DNA of 64,000 nt from assembly GCA_002682825.1 (NCBI GenBank), contig NOKP01000001.1, forward strand, positions 1,514,464 through 1,578,463, in the 5' to 3' direction. This document shows positions 58,121-64,000 of this stretch, piece by piece; positions within the stretch are counted from its first letter, which is position 1, and each line of letters begins with the position of its first letter. The translations under genes and the position numbers were made by a program. The DNA comes from Neonectria sp. B-13. Taxonomy: Eukaryota; Ascomycota; Sordariomycetes; Hypocreales; Nectriaceae. Below the pieces are notes generated by a model. It worked only from the letters and a program-made list of their open reading frames with translations, made no database searches and was not told the DNA's origin.

Positions 58121-59409
58121 ATGACCGTCGCAGTGAGCAACACCGAGACAATCTTCTCGCCTAGCATCAAGGCGAAATGGACAGCCTCTGCCGAAAAGGC
58201 CTCGCGAGACTTCCGATCAGATGTTGTCACGGTGCCGACCGAAACAATGATGCAGGTATACACATCGCCTTCCAACAACCCCACAGGCCATGCTTGGCTA
58301 ACTCCGATCTTCTAGGCCATCCTGGAGGCTTCTGTGAACGACGACATCTACGACACTGAAGGCGACCCTTCGGTCAAGTCCCTTGAGGCCAGAGCAATGG
58401 AGCTCACTGGCAAAGAGGCTGCGTTATGGGTCGTCTCAGGTACTCAGGGGAACCAGATTTGCCTGCGTACCCATCTTACCCAGCCGCCACACACGGTGCT
58501 TCTGGACTACCGCGCCCATGTGCATTGCTGGGAGTCTGGTGCTTTGCCAGTAATGTCTCAGGCATCTGTCACTACCGTACACCCCAAGAACGGCGTATAC
58601 CTAACCCTCGCAGACGTCGAGGCCAACATGATTGCAGATGACAACAGTGGGTGCACCTCTCATCTCTGTAATTCGCCTGTTGTACTGACCATGTTTATCT
58701 GCTAGTCCACTTCCCACCAACGCGAGTTGTCGCTCTCGAGAACACCCTCAGCGGAACTATTCTCCCCCTCGCAGAAGCGCAAGCCATCTCACAGTTTGTC
58801 CACTCGTTCCCAGTACCAGAAGGCCAAAAGCCCATCGCCATGCACTTAGACGCCGCCCGTGTCTTCGACGGCGTTGTAGGTGAAGGAGTCGACCTCAAGG
58901 CTTATTCAAACTGCTTTGACAGTATGTCAATCTGCCTTGCCAAGGGTCTCGGCGCGCCCATGGGTAGCGTCATTCTCGGAAGCAAGCCGTTCATCGAGCG
59001 CACCAAATGGTATCGAAAGATGTTCGGCGGAGGCACGAGGCAGCCAGGCATGATGGCGGCAGCGGCACTTGCGGCCTTGGACTACAGTTTGCCACGGCTG
59101 GCACAGGTTCACGTCCTGACGAAAGCCACTGCTGAGAAGATCGAGAAACTGGGGTACAAGTTTGCGTTACCGGTGCAGACAAACATGATTGTGCTGGACC
59201 TGGAAGCAGTAGACATCCCCCCCGCAGCTTTTGTCGATTACTGCGCGGAACAGAAGTTGGCAGTCTTCCCAAACGGGAGACTTGTCTTCCACCATCAGAC
59301 ATCTCAAGAGGCGGCGGAGGGCTTAGTGACTGCCTTGACTAAGTTGATGCAGGCAAAAAAGAGCGGCGTCGCCCTCAGTACCAAGGAAGTTCATGGAGGA
59401 TACTCTTGA
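58121..59409 (+). CDS. gly1: L-threonine aldolase (PLP-dependent)
   Basis: Cleaves threonine to glycine and acetaldehyde; a fold-type I pyridoxal-phosphate enzyme of the Gly1 family. Exons 58121-58255, 58316-58646 and 58706-59409 give 389 aa. Visible family blocks are DFRSDVVTVPTETM, NDDIYDTEGDPSVKSLEARA, ALWVVSGTQGNQICLRTH, HLDAARVFDG and SICLAKGLGAPMGSV, whose Lys (near 234) binds the cofactor. FGGGTRQPGMMAAA follows. Low-specificity enzymes also act on allo-threonine and phenylserine, which sequence cannot separate. The gene is followed in the same direction by D-amino-acid oxidase. Confidence 0.92.
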
Positions 59410-60089
59410 GAGAGACCCAGTACCTAATTAGACCTGTACAGTTCGAAGATAACAATTTGCCACGTCGTTGATGCAGACCTGAATACAATGGTTACTTTCT
59501 CCTAGTTCAAGATTGTCGAAGTTGAGAACTATACGCTCTGCGTTTTACAATCTAAGTTGCTAGCAACTAGATAGTCAGCCCTAGGCAAGCTTAGCATTGC
59601 CTGCACCCACGACATCAATGCCCATACCTTACCTCGTTCCGTCTTCTCTTCTCCTCCTCTCTAACAAGATGTGGAGTGCGGGGTGATAGCTTGTGCATAT
59701 CCCCACGGCGCCGGCCCCACCAAAAGCCGGCTTACAGCGGCTCCCAAGCGGGGTCGGAGTTCGGGATCCCGGTCGAGTTGCCCGCGGGAAACCAATTCGA
59801 TACCTAAACGAGGGGGAGCGCAGCGAATATGACTGGTTCCTTAGTCTCCAGATGGGTTGGCTTGCCTCCGATGCTTATCTTGGCTAAACTGGCTCCCGGG
59901 CCGAACGTACGATGGCCGTAGGTGGCCGAAGTGGCTTCTGCATGATAAGGCGCGTGGTTCTGAAGATCAAAAGCCGGCTGCTGCCTTCTGAACCTTCTTC
60001 TTCCAAAGCCGTGGCAATTTCTACTATAGGTCCACCGTAGAAGAAGACCCAATCAATCCTTCAACCAAACAACCATCAACAAAGACGTC
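59410..60089. other. Spacer between threonine aldolase and D-amino-acid oxidase
   Basis: 680 bp with the promoter of the oxidase gene and a GTTGCTAGCAAC palindrome near 59556. No gene supported. Confidence 0.5.
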
Positions 60090-61455
60090 ATGACTGAGAA
60101 GAGAATCGTGGTAGTCGGGTAAGTAGTTGATTTACCTCTTCGTCGGGTGTCGTTGCTGATGCTTTACACATAGGGCAGGTGTGGCAGGTGAGTGATTTGC
60201 TTGGAACCACTGTTCCCTTCCTAACAGTGCAGGTCTCACAACCGCGTTGCTGTTGTCCAAAAAGTCTGGCTATGAAATTACCGTTGCCGCCAAGCACATG
60301 CCGGGGGACTATGACATTCAATACGCTTCGCCTTGGGCAGGGGCCAATTCCATGCCGTAAGAACGCCATACTTGGTCTGTCTTCTCGCGAGACCACATAA
60401 CTGACTAGACAACTCCTAGGGTATCTGTAGGAGGTACAGACGCTGCAGAATGGGACAAGAACACGTGGTTCGCGTTGGAAGAGCTGGCGCGGCATCACCC
60501 TGATGCTGGAGTTCACTTTCAGAGTGAGCATGACCCTTATCAGCGCTTGTGGGGGTCGATATTGACCACGTCCAGAGGCAAACATCTACAACCGAAAGAA
60601 GGATATCGGCAGTGACACAGCAAAGTGGTTCTCGGAGCTTCTCTCCCCCGACCCTTGGTGGAAGACTCTATTCCCTGACGTGAGTCCGACGGCGGTTATG
60701 TTTGTGAAACTGCAGCTCACAAATCCTCGCAGTATAAGCAAATCCCCAAGGCGGAGCTTGGGGCGGGTGTCGACAATGGGCACCATTTCACGTCTGTCTG
60801 CATCAACACGGCGATATACCTGCCTTGGCTAGTTTCTCAGTGCCTTCGAAACGGCGTGATCTTCAAACGCGCTGTGTTTTCACACATAACCGACGCTGCG
60901 GCTCGGGGTGTGCATCACAGCGGCCAGGCAGCTAATGTGGTCTTGAATTGCACGGGACTAGGCTCTCGAAGCCTCGGAGGAGTTGTCGACGAGCTGGTTT
61001 ACCCTGCTCGGGGCCAGATCGTGGTGGTTCGGAACGAGGCGGATGAGATGGTGTCCGTCTCCGGTACCGACGACGGACCCGACGAGGCCATGTACATCAT
61101 GACCAGGGCGGCAGGCGGAGGCACTATCCTGGGCGGATGCTACCAGAAGCACAATTGGGAGTCACAGCCAGACCCTAGCCTAGCGCTGAGGATCATGAAG
61201 AGGTGTGTAAAGGCTTGCCCGCAGTTGACGAACGGGCGAGGGATCGAGCATCTAGATGTGATTCGACACGGCGTGGGGCTGCGGCCGGTTCGAGACGGCG
61301 GGGCTCGAATAGAAAAGGAGAAGATTGACGGGACTTGGGTGGTGCACAACTACGGGCATGGAGGAGCAGGATATCAATGCTCGTACGGGTGTGCGCAAGC
61401 GGCGGCGAAGTTGGTGGACGAAGCTGAACTGGGGCCGGAGAAGGCGAAGTTGTGA
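60090..61455 (+). CDS. D-amino-acid oxidase, peroxisomal
   Basis: FAD enzyme that oxidises D-amino acids to keto acids, ammonia and hydrogen peroxide. Six exons: 60090-60118, 60174-60187 (14 nt), 60233-60356, 60420-60523, 60576-60679 and 60733-61455; 365 aa. The dinucleotide motif VVVGAGVAGL is assembled from exons 1-3. Further blocks are [12 protein letters not shown], the substrate region near [31 protein letters not shown] and the signature [12 protein letters not shown] near the C-terminus. The protein ends Ala-Lys-Leu, a type 1 peroxisomal signal, as usual for this family. The main alternative, D-aspartate oxidase, shares the fold. Confidence 0.93.
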
Positions 61456-62555
61456 GGTCGAAGTCGAGGTCAGGCTGTGGAGAGAGAACAAAGGAAGTAA
61501 ATACGGAGGAGCATTTCAAAAGTCCTGTCCCGCGCTAGACATATACCTCAAAATACAAGCTATTGCCCAACAATGACAAGTTATCCACTAAGCTCTCTAC
61601 AGATTTAGGGCTATTAGGGGCCAGTTAGGGCCTTCAGCACACTAAAGGCTTGCAGGCCTTAGCTAATTGAGAAACGTATAAAGTACTTAGTGTATTTAGC
61701 CTACGGCTAAGGGTGTAATTGCGTTTTTCTTAGGACTAAACTTTTGAAATGCTCTTCCGTACACTTTAGAGAGGTATTGCAACAAAGCCGAGTCTTGGAT
61801 TCGAAGGCGACCCGGCGCACGGACCACGCACGCGGCGCCCCGAAAACAGCCTTTAAGCGGGCGAGGCTCGCGAGGGTCTGCCTCCCAAACTAAACCCAAT
61901 CGGTATGTATTTTTTTTCCCTTTCCTTCCTCGCACCTTCCCGGACCGCACAAACCACCGTCACAATCCAACACCATCTGCCTCTGCCTCTGCCATCTCCT
62001 CCAATCTCGTTGCCGACCCTCGCAAACCGCAAACAGTCGCCCGCTCTCCCCTCTCTCTCTCTCTCGCCTCGCCTCATCTCGTCTCGTCTCTCCCTCTCTT
62101 CGCCTCCCCCCATCTCCATTTTCCATTACTTCATCATCATCATCATCCTCCTGCCTGACGCCACGAGGACTTCCTTCAGATTGCCCTCCTTCCATCTGAT
62201 TCCTGCGCTTCCGACCTCTCGCCGCCCCTCCCGTTTTGCAGCCCGGCCTTTGTCCCCCCGATTTTGTCATCGGGCCTGCCCTCTTCGCCACCGTCGCCCT
62301 CTTCGCACCGCATCGCAACCGCACCGCCGCGCCGCACCGCCCGTCGTCCTCGATCGGAATACATACTCTCATCATCTCTTACCCTTCTCCCAGAGAAGCT
62401 TGAGCTTCCATCTTCCCGTCCTTTCCCTTAATCCGTCCACTCCCCCACGACCGTTCTCCCTCCCCGCTGCGCTCGCGCCATCCACTCCAATTTTCGCTCC
62501 TCAACCACCCTCATCCTCCACGTTGCCCTAGACTCCGCAGAGCCACACAGCCATC
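61456..62555. other. Spacer with MITE and long CT-rich leader
   Basis: 1.1 kb. The left part holds a MITE. 61905-62555 is strongly pyrimidine-rich and is probably the promoter and 5' leader of the G3BP-like gene; the open frame across it is a composition artefact. Confidence 0.6.
61504..61759. mobile_element. MITE, 256 bp, TA-flanked terminal inverted repeats
   Basis: The left end CGGAGGAGCATTTCAAAAG (61504-61522) and right end CTTTTGAAATGCTCTTCCG (61741-61759) are 19-bp inverted repeats with one mismatch. TA flanks both sides (61502-61503, 61760-61761), the target duplication of Tc1/mariner-type transposons. The interior is AT-rich without a coding frame, so it is non-autonomous. It lies 48 bp after the D-amino-acid oxidase stop. 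The superfamily rests only on the TA duplication. Confidence 0.75.
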
Positions 62556-64000
62556 ATGGCCTCCAACGGTAACTTCACCCACCAGGACCAGTACAAGGAC
62601 TCCCCCGACCAACCGCAAACAGTTTCTCTCGTCGCCGCCTCCGACTCTTCCGTCACCACCGCTGGTAACAACAACCTGTCCAAGGATGAGGTTGGCTGGT
62701 ACTTTGTCGAGCAATACTACACCACCCTGAGCAAGTCCCCCGAGAAGCTCCACGTATGCGCCATCGTCCCCCGCTTTATGCCATGCACCCTTTGCTAACT
62801 GGACCTACAGCTCTTCTACGGCAAGCGTTCGCAATTCGTCTACGGTCTCGAGGCTGAGGTTGCCAACGTTTCGGTTGGTCGACAGGTATATTGAACCACA
62901 CACCATCAGTTCTGGGCCCATCCGGCTAACCACATATCTGTTCAGGCTATCCAAGAGCGCATCAAGGCACTCGACTTCCAAGACTGCAAGGTCCGCGTCT
63001 CCAATGTCGACTCCCAAGCTTCCTTTGACAACATTGTCATCCAAGTTATCGGCGAGACTTCCAACAAGGCCGGCGAGCCCAAGAAGTTTGTTCAGACCTT
63101 TGTTCTGGCACAACAGCCCTCCGGCTACTTTGTCCTGAACGACATCCTGCGATACATCGACGAGGAAACCGACGACGAGTCTGCCGAGGCTGCTGAGGAA
63201 ACTGTCGAGGAGCCCGAGGTAGCCGAGGAGCCCGCTGCTCCTGTCGAGCCTGAGACCGAGTCTGTGGAGGAGACCGAGGAGGTGGTTGCTGAGCTCGACC
63301 CTGAGGTTGTCAGTGAGAAGCTCGAGGAGGTATCTACTTCTATCGACGAACCTGCCGCCGTGAATGGCAGCTCCGCCGAATCCTCGGTCGAGGAGACCAA
63401 GGTTCCTGAGGCTAAGGTTGCGGCTCCTGCCGACCCTGATACTGCCGCCAAGCAGCTTGCCGAGGAGGATGCCAACGAGGCTGAGAAGCCCAAGGACCCC
63501 AGCCCAACACCTGTCGCCAAGTCCGCTGCTCCCCCTCCCACTGCTGAGCCTACCGGTCCCCCTAAGCCCATGACCTGGGCCAGCCGAGCCGCTGCCGCTG
63601 CCGGTCCCAAGCCCGTCGTTCCTCTGTCAAAGACTCCTACTCCTCCTGTTTCTGGCCAGACCCGAGCCCCGGCCCCCGTGGCTCCCACATCGCAACCCGC
63701 TGCCGCTCCTGCCACTTCTACTTCTGCTGCTGCCGCCGCGACCCCTGCCACTACCACTGAAGCCCCTAACAAGGAAGTTTCTGGCTGGCAGACTGCTGGT
63801 GTCGACTCGAAGCGACAGAACCGCCCTCAGTCTATCTCTGGTGCCCCGACTGAGAAGGAGGGCACTCTCGGATACGTCAAGTATGTCACTGAGAAGGTTC
63901 AGGATGCGGACCTCCGAGGCGCCCTGGCCGCTCACGGCGAGTTGACTTACTTTGACATCAACCGTCAGAAGGTACGTAGCTTAATCCGATATCATCGAAA
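62556..64000 (+). CDS. G3BP-like NTF2/RRM RNA-binding protein (right end cut)
   Basis: Member of the G3BP/Bre5/Nxt3 group: NTF2-like domain, acidic linker and RRM; these proteins act in stress granules and as ubiquitin-protease cofactors. Exons 62556-62753, 62811-62885 and 62946-63971; a GTACGT donor at 63972 opens an intron that leaves the window. 433 codons are present. The NTF2 domain (about 40-160) shows VGWYFVEQYYTTLSKSPEKL, LFYGKRSQFVYG and FVQTFVLAQQPSGYFVLNDI. Residues 165-400 are Glu/Pro/Ala-rich. The RRM begins just before the edge (LGYVKYVTEKVQDADL). Confidence 0.9.

Noticed and set aside
61905..62531. 208-codon Ser/Pro/Leu-rich frame
   Set aside because: Runs through a pyrimidine-rich leader; pure composition effect with no motif.
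1..64000. CRISPR arrays, integrases, toxin or defence islands, secondary-metabolite cluster
   Set aside because: No spaced direct repeats, no phage-type genes and no backbone synthase. The gene content is eukaryotic housekeeping plus regulators.

Overview
The window comes from the nuclear genome of a filamentous ascomycete (Pezizomycotina). It most resembles Sordariomycetes, possibly Hypocreales, although no marker here fixes the genus. The evidence is short introns (about 50-150 nt) with GTRNGT donors and CTAAC/CTGAC-type branch sites, genes packed on both strands without operons, CT-rich leaders, Zn2Cys6 regulators, and proteins that read like ascomycete orthologues. I find no rRNA, tRNA, CRISPR array, plasmid or phage feature. 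I rebuilt the gene models by eye by joining reading frames across splice sites. Exon limits are therefore hand-made, but each internal junction listed restores a continuous, recognisable protein.

Layout, left to right. 1-10.6 kb: pfs2 (mRNA 3'-end processing, cut by the left edge), a DGAT1-type acyltransferase, the isoprenylcysteine methyltransferase ste14, a small TMEM170-family membrane protein, and a Pex8-like peroxin ending in SRL. 10.6-13.3 kb is gene-free with simple repeats. 13.3-23.1 kb: an unusual Tyr-Gly-Ser repeat protein, a phosphoinositide phospholipase C, an NRDE2/Nrl1 protein and 3-ketodihydrosphingosine reductase. 23.3-28.2 kb: URB2/NPA2 (ribosome biogenesis) back to back with tiny MIC10 (mitochondrial cristae). 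28.4-42.1 kb is gene-poor: an unknown single-pass membrane protein, two candidate very small genes with good TATA boxes, a Zn2Cys6 regulator and a conserved unknown protein, with multi-kilobase spacers. 42.1-48.9 kb: a second Zn2Cys6 regulator and a C2H2 zinc-finger factor with a 1.1-kb first intron. 51.0-64 kb is dense again: triosephosphate isomerase, mitochondrial ribosomal protein mL43, U1-70K, MRT4, threonine aldolase, D-amino-acid oxidase ending in AKL, a miniature inverted-repeat transposable element (MITE), and a G3BP-like NTF2/RRM protein cut by the right edge.

Most genes are ordinary housekeeping genes and do not form a metabolite cluster or defence system. Functional echoes are two RNA-processing proteins carrying the same Gly-Asp-Arg repeat (Pfs2, U1-70K), two predicted peroxisomal-matrix signals (Pex8, D-amino-acid oxidase), several ribosome-assembly or mitochondrial factors sharing short bidirectional promoters, and an amino-acid catabolic pair (threonine aldolase and D-amino-acid oxidase).

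The least expected items are a 34-residue spliced micropeptide gene near 30.4 kb, the 305-residue Tyr-Gly-Ser repeat protein at 13.3 kb, a 256-bp MITE with TA duplication just downstream of the D-amino-acid oxidase gene, a possible poison exon in U1-70K, and a 14-nt microexon inside the FAD-binding motif of D-amino-acid oxidase. None has been tested against databases here.
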